DNA of 21,939 bases, taken from the NCBI GenBank assembly GCA_900547945.1, contig URIT01000044.1:1-21939 (forward strand). The letters run 5' to 3'. This document shows, piece after piece, positions 1 through 6,834 of the stretch (within the stretch, counting starts at the first letter, position 1; every line of letters begins with the position of its first letter). The notes under the pieces are model-generated. The model saw nothing but the letters and a program-made list of their open reading frames with translations, made no database searches and was not told the DNA's origin. The position numbers were made by a program, and so were the translations under genes. The DNA is from an uncultured bacterium (GTDB lineage Bacteria > Verrucomicrobiota > Kiritimatiellia > RFP12 > UBA1067).

Positions 1-181
1 CCGAGACGACGCGGAGCGCGACGGTGGCGACGAGGCAGCCGCGCCAGACGGACGAGCGGTACACGGCGTTGCGGAAGAAGGACGTCCAGAGCACGGCGGT
101 GCCCGTGCACGGGAGGACGAGGGTGCTGAGGATCGCGAGCGCGAGGAACGCGGCGCGCGGCGCGGCGAGCGTGGCGGCCAT
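1..181 (-). CDS. possible 5' end of an unrecognised membrane protein gene, running off the left edge
   Basis: A minus-strand frame opens with ATG at 181 and stays open to base 1 (about 60 codons). It reads as a short N-terminus, then a hydrophobic stretch (roughly residues 11-31, FLALAILSTLVLPC and onward), then a more basic segment with FFRNAVYRSSVW. Almost every third base is G or C, and the codons are those preferred in the neighbouring genes (CTC, GTC, CGC, TTC). The plus-strand reading of the same bases is rich in AGG arginine codons, which are rare elsewhere in the window. I see no Shine-Dalgarno sequence, and the frame continues open upstream of the ATG into the LamG gene, so the true start is uncertain. 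I do not recognise the family. It conflicts with the first ~140 bases of the plus-strand LamG gene, and only one can be right there. Confidence 0.35.
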   Translation of the reverse strand, partial: MAATLAAPRAAFLALAILSTLVLPCTGTAVLWTSFFRNAVYRSSVWRGCLVATVALRVVS

Positions 182-1358
182 CTGGCTCGACGCCGACGAC
201 GCGGCGACGGTCGTCGCCGATGCCGAGGGGCGCATCGTGCGCGTTGCCAACAAGGGCTCGAAGGGCGGATTCTTCGCGCAGAACCCGCATCAGGCGGCGG
301 ATGCGCCCTCCCCCTGCCCGACGCCGAGGCAGGGGACGCTCGGCGAAAGGGCCGCCCTTGCCTTCGACGGCGACGCCGCGCTCGCCCTCGTCGACGCCGC
401 GCCCGCCACGACGAACCGCCGCGCCGCCTGCCTCTTCGCCGTCTGCGTGCGCGACGGCTTCGAGGCGACGGAGGGGAAAGGCTACTGGGGGTGCCCGTTT
501 GCGCTCTACGACACGTCCCGGGCGACGTTCGACGACGGCAACGGCTACCATTGGGAGGAACTGGGCGAGACCTACAAGCTCTACAACGCCGGTGGCGCGG
601 GGCATGGATGGGATTCGCCGTATCGGTGCGCCGACGGCGCGCCCTACGTCTTCGGGCACTGGGAGGAGCTGAACATGGGGCTGTTCGGGGCCGACTACGC
701 CCTGCCGGACGGCACGCTGATGAACGACGTCCGTTCGGCCGACGGATCGAACACGCCGCTCCTCTACGATCTCGTCCAGCTCGGCGGGCGCTGCCGCGAA
801 GGCGGCGTGCCGCAGTGGTACGGGCAGGGGAGCGCCAGGAACCGGATGTGGCGCGGGCGCATCGGCGAGCTGATCGTCTTCGACCGTTCGCCTGCGCGCG
901 ACCAGGTGGCGGAGATCGCGGCCTATCTGCGCAAGAAGTGGCTGGGGCTGGGCGCGGGCCCGGCGACGCCGCCCGCGTGTCTGACGGGCGGCGGGACGGC
1001 CGGCCCGGGGACGGCGGCGGCCTGGGAGGTCGCGGCGGGTGCGACGCTCGCGTGCGACGGCGCGCCGCTTGCGCTCGGCGACGTGACGCTTCAGGACGGC
1101 GCGGCGCTCGCGCGGACGGACGTTGCCGACGCGGGGACGTTCCGCCTCTTCGACGCGGCCTCGCTGTCCTTTGGCGGCGCGGTCTCGGTTTACGCGCCGT
1201 CGTTCCCCTCCGGCGACGTGACGCTCCTCACGGCGGCGTCCGTCTCGGGCACGCCGACGTGGTCGCTCGCGGGAGATGGCGCGGGGGCGCGCAAGGTCAC
1301 GCGCCGGGGGACGGCCTTCGTCATCACCGCCCCGGGCCTCTATCTGCTCATCCGCTGA
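24..1358 (+). CDS. LamG-like surface/exported protein with beta-strand-rich C-terminus (N-terminus uncertain)
   Basis: From about residue 48 the protein follows a concanavalin A/LamG-like domain often seen in Verrucomicrobiota surface proteins. It opens with WLDADDAATV and a VANKGSKGG segment, has the core strand RAALAFDGDAAL, and closes with GRIGELIVFDRSPA and AAYLRKKWLG near residue 310. Residues ~315-444 are Gly/Ala/Thr-rich, with a VAAGATLACDGAPLALGDVTL pattern like autotransporter-associated beta strands. The protein ends in APGLYLLIR. The role is probably cell-surface carbohydrate or adhesion related (inference). GTG at 24 is the first start inside the window, but the frame is open to base 1. 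There is no signal peptide, and residues 1-47 are Arg-rich with atypical codons. The real N-terminus is therefore missing, lies outside, or is displaced by a junction near 165-180. Coding from ~165 to the stop is solid; the start is not. Confidence 0.72.
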   Translation: MATRQPRQTDERYTALRKKDVQSTAVPVHGRTRVLRIASARNAARGAASVAAIWLDADDAATVVADAEGRIVRVANKGSKGGFFAQNPHQAADAPSPCPTPRQGTLGERAALAFDGDAALALVDAAPATTNRRAACLFAVCVRDGFEATEGKGYWGCPFALYDTSRATFDDGNGYHWEELGETYKLYNAGGAGHGWDSPYRCADGAPYVFGHWEELNMGLFGADYALPDGTLMNDVRSADGSNTPLLYDLVQLGGRCREGGVPQWYGQGSARNRMWRGRIGELIVFDRSPARDQVAEIAAYLRKKWLGLGAGPATPPACLTGGGTAGPGTAAAWEVAAGATLACDGAPLALGDVTLQDGAALARTDVADAGTFRLFDAASLSFGGAVSVYAPSFPSGDVTLLTAASVSGTPTWSLAGDGAGARKVTRRGTAFVITAPGLYLLIR

Positions 1359-1420
1359 TTGTCCAGCCACCGAGCCTCCGTGTCGTTCCGATACGTGGGT
1401 GCCAGATCAGTTCCCTCACA

Positions 1421-1460
1421 ACGCCACGTACCGGGCCCGAACGCCACACACCGGGCCCGG
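1421..1460 (+). repeat. tandem 20-bp imperfect repeat in the intergenic spacer
   Basis: Two consecutive 20-base units (1421-1440 and 1441-1460) match at 17 of 20 positions. Each contains ACGCCAC followed by the palindrome CGGGCCCG. They lie in the 222-bp spacer between the convergent LamG and MATE genes. The rest of that spacer (1359-1580) holds repeated TCCGTGT-type words and a terminator-like hairpin but no convincing gene. Confidence 0.6.
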
Positions 1461-1537
1461 CACGCGATGTACCCGCGCCGCCTCGGCGCGAACTCCATTC
1501 CGTGTCCGACGAAACTGGTTTCCGTGTCTCCGAGTCT

Positions 1538-1573
1538 CCCCCGTGCTCCGTGTTAACCGGCCGGAGGCGGGGG
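1538..1573 (-). terminator. GC-rich stem-loop just past the MATE gene stop, between convergent genes
   Basis: CCCCCG (1538-1543) pairs with CGGGGG (1568-1573). Inside it, after a 2/1-base bulge, CTCCG (1546-1550) pairs with CGGAG (1562-1566) around an 11-base loop. The stem lies 7 bases beyond the minus-strand stop codon at 1581, where a terminator is expected, and could also serve the plus-strand LamG gene. There is no T tract on either side, so intrinsic termination is not certain. Confidence 0.5.
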
Positions 1574-1580
1574 GCTATAA

Positions 1581-2852
1581 TCAGGCCGTCTGGCGGGCGA
1601 GGAGGAACGTCGAGAGGGCGGAACAGGCGACCATCGTCAGCCAGAGGGCGGGGATGGTGGGGTGGAGGGCGCGGACGGTCAGGAAGAGCGGGACCCAGAA
1701 GAGGAGCGAAGAGCCGAACTGGATACGGAAGACGGTGAGCGTGCGGTGGCGGCCGCGCAGGTCGGCCTGGAGGATCTGCACGGCGGACTCGAAGAACGCC
1801 TTGACGCCGAGGATGAGGATGAGCGGGCGGGCGGTCTCGCCGAAGAGACGGAGGAAGGCGTCGTCGCCGGCGGGACGGAAGCCCGCCAGGAGCGTCTGCC
1901 CGCCGAGGAGGAGGACGAGCCCGAAGACGCCCGCATAGAGGGCCGTGAGGATGAAGGCGGTGGGGAGAAGGCGGTTCGCCGTGCGGGCGACCTTCACCTC
2001 CAGCGCCTGGGCGAGGCCCTGCGGAAAGGCCTGATAGACGCCGTTGACGGCAAAGGCGGCCGTGCTGGCGGCGACGGCGGCGGAGGGGCATTCGGCCAGC
2101 ACCGCCGTGAAGGCGAAGAAGCCGCCGATGTCCACAAGCGAGCGGACGCCGTTCGGGAGGCCGAGGCGCAGGATTTCCAGGGCGTCGTGCCGCGTCACGC
2201 GCACGGGGCCGCGTGCGATGGGATGGCGTGCGCGGACCGCGCCGAGGATGAGGCAGGGGAGGATGTGCGCGAGCGTGGCGGCCCAACCGGCGCCGACGAT
2301 GCCGTGGACGGGGAGGCCGAGGTGCCCGCCGATGAAAAGCGGCGCGAGGAGCATGTTGGCGGCGAAGCCGCAGACCGTGACGGCGCCCACGAGGTGCGTG
2401 CGGCCCTGCCCGGTGAAGGAACCGCCCAGCACGGCGGCGAGGACGGTGAAGAAGCCGTTCGCGAGGAGGATGTCGTAGTAGGCGACCTCGGCGGCGAGGA
2501 CGTCGGGCTTGGCGTTGAAGAGCCCCAGGACGAAGTGGCCGACGGGGGCCGCGAGGACGAAGTAGGGCAGGGTGCAGAGCGTGAGCAGGAGCGCCGCGTG
2601 GAAGGTCGCGCACGCGCCGACGTCGTCGCCGTGGCCGTGGCGGCGCGCGAGGATCGTGCCGGAGTAGCCGAGGGTCGAGATGGCGAGGGCGGAGACGGCG
2701 ACGGCCAGCATCGAGCCGGGGAGCGCGGCATGGAAGGCCTCCGCCGAGGCGCGGGCGAGAAACCAGTTCGTGACGAAGGTGTTCAACGAAAAGGCGAGCT
2801 GGGCGCAGGTGAGCGGCAGGGCGAGGAGTTGGAGGGAGAGGAGGCTTTTCAT
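1581..2852 (-). CDS. MATE-family multidrug/polysaccharide-type transporter
   Basis: The 423-residue integral membrane protein is almost continuously hydrophobic, with about twelve candidate helices, matching MATE-family exporters in length and layout. Examples include SMLAVAVSALAISTLGYSG, GFFTVLAAVLGGSFTGQGRT, VGAVTVCGFAANMLLAPLFI and AFILTALYAGVFGLVLLLGG. The GSFTGQGRTHLVGAVTVCGFAANMLL-type segment and a paired LGLPNGVRSLVDIGGFFAFT segment at the start of the second half fit the two-bundle MATE fold. MATE proteins usually exchange Na+ or H+ for drugs or metabolites; the substrate here cannot be read from sequence. ATG at 2852 is chosen because it overlaps the regulator's stop codon in ATGA and begins a hydrophobic N-terminus (MKSLLSLQLLALPLTCAQ). 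The frame is open far upstream, but those codons are a shadow of the regulator gene. The overlap implies co-transcription and translational coupling with the regulator. Confidence 0.85.
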   Translation of the reverse strand: MKSLLSLQLLALPLTCAQLAFSLNTFVTNWFLARASAEAFHAALPGSMLAVAVSALAISTLGYSGTILARRHGHGDDVGACATFHAALLLTLCTLPYFVLAAPVGHFVLGLFNAKPDVLAAEVAYYDILLANGFFTVLAAVLGGSFTGQGRTHLVGAVTVCGFAANMLLAPLFIGGHLGLPVHGIVGAGWAATLAHILPCLILGAVRARHPIARGPVRVTRHDALEILRLGLPNGVRSLVDIGGFFAFTAVLAECPSAAVAASTAAFAVNGVYQAFPQGLAQALEVKVARTANRLLPTAFILTALYAGVFGLVLLLGGQTLLAGFRPAGDDAFLRLFGETARPLILILGVKAFFESAVQILQADLRGRHRTLTVFRIQFGSSLLFWVPLFLTVRALHPTIPALWLTMVACSALSTFLLARQTA

Positions 2853-4003
2853 GGATGGGAGAGTTCCTGTGCGCGCCAGGCGCGCATCGTCATGCCGAAG
2901 CGCCGCTTGAAGAGCCGTTTGAGGTAGACGGCGGACCGCCAGCCGCAGAGATGGGCGATCGGTTCGATGGCTTGGTTGGGGTTGCGGAGGTGTTCCAGCA
3001 CGCGATCGAGGCGCACGGCGGTGATTTCGTCCGTGATGCGGTGGCCCGTGGCGGCCTTGAAGCGGGTTTCGGCGAGGCGTTCGCTGACGCCGAGGACGGC
3101 CACCACGTCCGCCGCCTTCAGGCCGTCGCAGGCGGAGCGGCGGATGAGGTCGAGGGCGGCGACGAGGGGGCGGCCGAAGAGGGTGAGGCGGCGCGTGGAA
3201 AGGCGGGAGGTCACGCCCACGGGGGCGTAGGTGACCTTGCGCGGCGGGAGGGCGGGATCCGCCAGGCGGGCGGCGAGCAGTTCGGCGCTGAGGCGCCCGG
3301 CACGGCGGAAATCCGGGCGCACGCTGGAGAGCGAGGGGGATTGGTTGTCGCAGAAGGCGGGATCGTCGTCGACGCCAACGACGGTGAGGTCCCGGGGAAC
3401 GGCGAGGTCGAGGCTGCGGCAGGCGTCGAGGACGGCGGAGGCGAACTGGTCGTTGGCGGCGAAGACACCGCAGGGCTTGGGGAGCGCGGCGAGCCAGGGG
3501 TTGAGCCGCTGGAGGAAGTCGTTCTTGTTGCCGAGCGTCCAGGGATCCTCCAGCACGTGGCAGGTGCGGCCCGTGGCGGCGAGGACGTTCGTGAAGCGCG
3601 TCCTGCGGCGGCGGCTCCAGAAGACGCGCGGACCCCAGCCGATGAACGCGAAGTGGGGACAGTCCCCCTTGGCGAGCTCGCGGTGCGCGGCTTCGGCGAG
3701 GGCGGCATCGTCGTTCATCACCGCAAACGTCGCCGGATCGGTCCACAGGGCCTCGCCCGGGTCGAGGTAGACGACGGGGAGGCCGGCCAGGGAGGACGCC
3801 TCGGGAAGGAGGTTCGAGGAACCTTCGGCGATGCAGCCGACGGGTCGCCAGTAGTCCAGGACCTTCGCGAACGGCTGCTGCAGGCGCTGGAGCTCGATTT
3901 CCTCCACATGCCAGCCCTGCGCCTTGGCGACTTCGCGGATGCCGTCCAGTTCGGCGAGGCGCGAACCCGCATGCAGATCGGTGATGAAGAGAATCGTGTC
4001 CAT
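2849..4003 (-). CDS. XylR-like transcriptional regulator: LacI-type sugar sensor fused to AraC HTH
   Basis: Residues 1-~270 form a periplasmic-binding-protein-like (LacI/GalR-type) sensor. It starts directly with the first beta strand (MDTILFITDLHAG) and carries DLTVVGVDDDPAFCDNQSPS, the usual GVDDD...PSLSSV pattern of this fold. Residues ~285-384 form an AraC-type double helix-turn-helix, with ADVVAVLGVSERLAETRF as the first HTH and IEPIAHLCGWRSAVYLKRLF then GMTMRAWR as the second. At 384 residues it matches E. coli XylR (about 390), which senses a sugar and activates its catabolic genes. The ligand here is unknown; the two secreted proteins diverging from it suggest a plant or algal glycan product. 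The start is ATG at 4003. No Shine-Dalgarno is present and the likely promoter is almost adjacent. It overlaps the MATE gene by 4 bases. Confidence 0.9.
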   Translation of the reverse strand: MDTILFITDLHAGSRLAELDGIREVAKAQGWHVEEIELQRLQQPFAKVLDYWRPVGCIAEGSSNLLPEASSLAGLPVVYLDPGEALWTDPATFAVMNDDAALAEAAHRELAKGDCPHFAFIGWGPRVFWSRRRRTRFTNVLAATGRTCHVLEDPWTLGNKNDFLQRLNPWLAALPKPCGVFAANDQFASAVLDACRSLDLAVPRDLTVVGVDDDPAFCDNQSPSLSSVRPDFRRAGRLSAELLAARLADPALPPRKVTYAPVGVTSRLSTRRLTLFGRPLVAALDLIRRSACDGLKAADVVAVLGVSERLAETRFKAATGHRITDEITAVRLDRVLEHLRNPNQAIEPIAHLCGWRSAVYLKRLFKRRFGMTMRAWRAQELSHP

Positions 4004-4009
4004 GCGGGA

Positions 4010-4018
4010 AGTATAGCA
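4010..4018 (-). promoter_or_regulatory. extended -10 promoter of the regulator gene, predicting a leaderless mRNA
   Basis: On the minus strand the bases read TGC-TATACT (4018 to 4010), an extended -10. TTGAAC at 4040-4035 is a possible, widely spaced (19 bases) -35. Only six bases separate the hexamer from the ATG at 4003, so transcription would begin at or next to the A of the start codon. The same 10-mer, TGCTATACTT, precedes ftsH in this window. Confidence 0.55.
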
Positions 4019-4031
4019 GAAGTTCGTCAGA

Positions 4032-4054
4032 CCCGTTCAAGCAAAATGAACGGG
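4032..4054. promoter_or_regulatory. perfect 8-7-8 inverted repeat: candidate operator in the divergent spacer
   Basis: CCCGTTCA (4032-4039) and TGAACGGG (4047-4054) form a perfect inverted repeat around the A-rich spacer AGCAAAA. It covers the -35 area of the regulator's own promoter and lies about 125 bases upstream of the -10 of the divergent beta-helix gene. A dimer bound here could repress its own gene and control the divergent pair. That the XylR-like protein is the ligand of this site is inferred from position only; AraC-type HTHs often prefer direct repeats. Confidence 0.6.
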
Positions 4055-4177
4055 AAATGAGATTACGATGCGGAAAAATCCTCGGCCGCTCCTTGGGAAT
4101 CGTATTTTCCTCTTGGTATGCGGTTTTAGTTTTATTTTGTGTACGGTTTAGGTTCTTTTTCGCGGTGTGTCCTGTGC

Positions 4178-4183
4178 TATAAT
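4178..4183 (+). promoter_or_regulatory. TATAAT -10 (extended TGC) for the beta-helix gene
   Basis: TGC directly precedes a consensus TATAAT. The 17-base upstream position holds only a T-rich CTTTTT, a poor -35, consistent with activator dependence. The predicted transcript start near 4190 would leave a leader of about 30 bases. Confidence 0.6.
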
Positions 4184-4207
4184 TCCAGCAAATGAACAAT
4201 TCGCTTT

Positions 4208-4213
4208 AAGGAG
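4208..4213 (+). promoter_or_regulatory. strong Shine-Dalgarno fixing the beta-helix gene start at 4221
   Basis: AAGGAG lies 7 bases before ATG 4221. It decides the start in favour of this ATG, which begins a signal peptide, over the in-frame GTG at 4167, which lies upstream of the -10. Confidence 0.85.
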
Positions 4214-4220
4214 TCGTAGA

Positions 4221-6782
4221 ATGTCCCATTCATTTCGCATTGTGTGTTTCACGGGCCTTGTGGCGCTTGCCGGCACGGGCCTGGCGGCGGATTACTACGT
4301 CGCCCCGCAGGGGGACGACGCCAACACCGGGGCGGCGGAGGCGCCGTTCGCGACCATCGACAAGGCCGTCCTCACGGCGCGGACGGTGGGCGATGTCATC
4401 CACGTCCTCCCCGGCACCTATGAAACGACGCTCGGGATCTATGACGACAACAACGCGAAATGGGGGCCGAACCTCTGCGTGAAGATGGTCGGCGCGGGCG
4501 CGACGCGCGACAAGGTCGTCCTGAAGTCGCACGGCGCGCACCGCACGCTGCGGATGGCGGCGAACGCCTGGGTCGAGAACATGACGCTCGAAGGCGAACC
4601 CGACTTCCATGCCGACCGGGGCGGCGTCGTCGAGATGACGGGCGGCGTGCTGACGAACTGCGTCGTCCGCAACGGCACGACCACGGGCAACGGCGGCAAC
4701 CTCTACATGACGGCGGGCGTCGTCGCGGACTGCGTGATTTCAAATGGCGCGATCAAGTCGACGAGCGCGGAATCGAACGGTCCGAAGGGCGTGAACGTCT
4801 GCCTGAACGGTGCGGCCCGCCTGCTCCGCTGCCATGTCGTCGGCGGAACGACGACCCGGAAGGACGATGGTACGTTCTACTACGAGCGCGGCAGCGTCCA
4901 TGTCGACAACGCCTCCGCCCAGATCGACAACTGCCTTGTGGAGGGGTCGGCGTGTGGAGGCCTCCTTCTTCAGTCGGCCGGCGCCCAGGTCTACAATACG
5001 ACGATTGTCACGAACGTCAGCTATGGCGTGTGGTCCTGGAGCGCGAACCAGACGTTCGTCAACTGCATCGTCTACGGCAACGTGACACGTGATTGGCACG
5101 GCAACCAGCCAACGGACGCCGCTGCAAAGTTCCGCAACTGCGCGATGGCGACCGGGGTTCTTTCCAAGGACAAGTTTCCGACCCTCGTGGAGATTTCGGA
5201 CGGGGACTTCGCCGATCCCGCGAACGGCGACTGGCACCCCGTGCAGGGTTCCGCCCTCGTGGACGCAGGCGGCATCGACCCGCGCGGCGCGGCGGCCTCG
5301 GCGCGCGACCTCGACGGTAATCCCCGCATGAGCGGCGTCATCGACATCGGCTGCTACGAGTTCCAGAAACCGGACATCAGCGTACGCATCGACGGCCTGG
5401 CGCTTGACCGCGCCTATGCCCCTGCAACCGCGACCTTCACCCATTCCTCCGCGAACGTCACCTCGCCCGACGACATCGCCTACACCTACGACTTCGGCGA
5501 CGGTTCCGAACCCGAGACGGTGACGGCGGGGACGGCGACGCACGTCTATGCGAAACCGGGCATCTACACGGTGATCATCACGGTCCACAACCGCGCCGCC
5601 GCGACGGAATCGGCGACCATGACCTACGAGGGCTATGTGCGCATCGCCTCCTCGACGGTCTACGCGACGGTCGGCAACACGGCGGCGGCGTTCCCGTACG
5701 ACACGCCCGAAACGGGCTTCGCTTCTCTCAGGGAGGCGATCAACGGCGTTCAGGACGGCTACACGATCCTATTGGAGCCGGGCGTCTACGCGGCGGCGGA
5801 CCAGACGTCGGTCACGAAGGCGCTGACGATCATCGGCCAGGGTCCGACACCCGAAAGCGTCATTCTCCGCAACACGACGGTGACGCCGGACACCTACTAC
5901 CACCGCACGATCGAGCTGAACAACGCGGGGGCGTACCTTGCGAACGTGACAATCGAGGGCGGCTGCGTGCGTAACCACTGGGGCGGAAACCTACGTATCG
6001 CGAACGGTGCGACGGTTTCGAACTGTGTGATCCGAGGCGGCCTCGCGCGGGCCGAAAACGGCAACGCGGCCGGCGGTGCCGTCGTGATCGGCGGTTCGAA
6101 TGCGGTTCTCACGCATTGTGTCATCTCGAACAACGTGACGGAGGGAACGTCGAACGACAAGGACTATGCGGGCGGTGCAATCTTCCTCGAATACGGCACG
6201 AAGGGGGCACGTCTCTCCAATCTGCTGGTCACGGGCAACCGCTATCTTCCGTCGGACGCCACGAAAGCCGGAACGGCGGGCATCCGCTTCGGCGGTGCAA
6301 ACGACAACACGACGGTCGAGAACTGTACGGTTGTCGGCAATACGGTCGTGGGTTCGCTCCCCGACGATTCGGCGGGCATTTTCTGCACGTCCTGGCACTG
6401 CATGCTGCGCAACAACCTCATCGTCGGCAACGTCGAGACGAAAAAGGCGGGCGGCACATGTACGTCCGTGAGGCTTGACGTCAGCGACGGCAGCAACTAC
6501 CAATATCGGAACAACATCACGGACGATGCGCAGATTGGCGGCTCCGCGACGAAGAGCACGGACAATCTGGTGGTCTCCGGCTGGAAGTCGCTTTTCAGGA
6601 ATCCTGCGGCAGGCGACTACACGCTCAAGCCTGGTTCGGTGGCGTGCAACAGGGGGACGTCGAGCCTCACGTTGCGACCGTCGGTCGACCTGGCGGGCCG
6701 TCCCCGCGTCTTCGGCAAGGCCATCGACATCGGCTGCTACGAGTGCCAGTTGAAGGCCGGCTTCATCATCTCGATCCGCTGA
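4221..6782 (+). CDS. secreted right-handed parallel beta-helix protein with PKD domain
   Basis: The protein has 853 residues. Residues 1-~23 are a signal peptide (basic start, hydrophobic FTGLVALAGTGLAA). The mature part opens with DYYVAPQGDDANTG, the start typical of pectate-lyase-like/DUF1565 beta-helix proteins. Beta-helix 1 spans ~24-380, with repeated coils of the VENMTL, LTNCVVRNG and VADCVISNG kind. It closes with IDIGCYEFQ at ~372-380. A PKD domain (~385-475) shows DFGDGSEPETV and HVYAKPGIYTVIITV. Beta-helix 2 (~478-853) repeats the plan and closes with IDIGCYECQ, then KAGFIISIR at the C-terminus. Such folds bind or cleave polysaccharides; no catalytic residues can be assigned, so enzyme versus binding protein is open. 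A second TATAAT lies between it and the glycoside hydrolase gene 52 bases downstream, so the two may be transcribed together or separately. Confidence 0.85.
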   Translation: MSHSFRIVCFTGLVALAGTGLAADYYVAPQGDDANTGAAEAPFATIDKAVLTARTVGDVIHVLPGTYETTLGIYDDNNAKWGPNLCVKMVGAGATRDKVVLKSHGAHRTLRMAANAWVENMTLEGEPDFHADRGGVVEMTGGVLTNCVVRNGTTTGNGGNLYMTAGVVADCVISNGAIKSTSAESNGPKGVNVCLNGAARLLRCHVVGGTTTRKDDGTFYYERGSVHVDNASAQIDNCLVEGSACGGLLLQSAGAQVYNTTIVTNVSYGVWSWSANQTFVNCIVYGNVTRDWHGNQPTDAAAKFRNCAMATGVLSKDKFPTLVEISDGDFADPANGDWHPVQGSALVDAGGIDPRGAAASARDLDGNPRMSGVIDIGCYEFQKPDISVRIDGLALDRAYAPATATFTHSSANVTSPDDIAYTYDFGDGSEPETVTAGTATHVYAKPGIYTVIITVHNRAAATESATMTYEGYVRIASSTVYATVGNTAAAFPYDTPETGFASLREAINGVQDGYTILLEPGVYAAADQTSVTKALTIIGQGPTPESVILRNTTVTPDTYYHRTIELNNAGAYLANVTIEGGCVRNHWGGNLRIANGATVSNCVIRGGLARAENGNAAGGAVVIGGSNAVLTHCVISNNVTEGTSNDKDYAGGAIFLEYGTKGARLSNLLVTGNRYLPSDATKAGTAGIRFGGANDNTTVENCTVVGNTVVGSLPDDSAGIFCTSWHCMLRNNLIVGNVETKKAGGTCTSVRLDVSDGSNYQYRNNITDDAQIGGSATKSTDNLVVSGWKSLFRNPAAGDYTLKPGSVACNRGTSSLTLRPSVDLAGRPRVFGKAIDIGCYECQLKAGFIISIR

Positions 6783-6797
6783 CCGCGCGGAATGGTG

Positions 6798-6803
6798 TAT
6801 AAT
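6798..6803 (+). promoter_or_regulatory. possible internal promoter -10 (TATAAT) before the glycoside hydrolase gene
   Basis: A consensus TATAAT preceded by TG lies in the 52-base gap after the beta-helix stop. No good -35 is visible (TCCGCT at 17 bases). A purine-rich ribosome-binding site, AGAGAGGTG (6823-6831), follows and supports the ATG at 6835 rather than the earlier in-frame ATG at 6802, which overlaps the -10. Confidence 0.45.
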
Positions 6804-6834
6804 GCGTGTTCCACTGGAAAGCAGAGAGGTGCAC

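Noticed and set aside
1576..1581. Plus-strand TATAAT as a promoter
   Set aside because: It overlaps the end of the convergent MATE gene, has no good -35 and no plus-strand gene follows for 2.6 kb.
1662..4060. Long plus-strand frames opposite the MATE and regulator genes (421 and 401 codons)
   Set aside because: Low-complexity Glu/Gly/Arg antisense shadows without recognisable domains or ribosome-binding sites.
1581..4199. A single 872-codon minus-strand frame spanning the regulator and transporter
   Set aside because: Only the last 423 codons (from ATG 2852) look like protein. The rest is an Arg/Pro-rich shadow of the XylR-like gene, which is clearly coded in another frame.
4167..4220. GTG 4167 as start of the beta-helix protein
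   Set aside because: It lies upstream of the predicted -10. ATG 4221 has a strong AAGGAG and starts a clean signal peptide.
6802..6834. ATG 6802 as start of the glycoside hydrolase
   Set aside because: It overlaps the TATAAT and would put 11 charged residues before the signal peptide. ATG 6835 follows a purine-rich ribosome-binding site.
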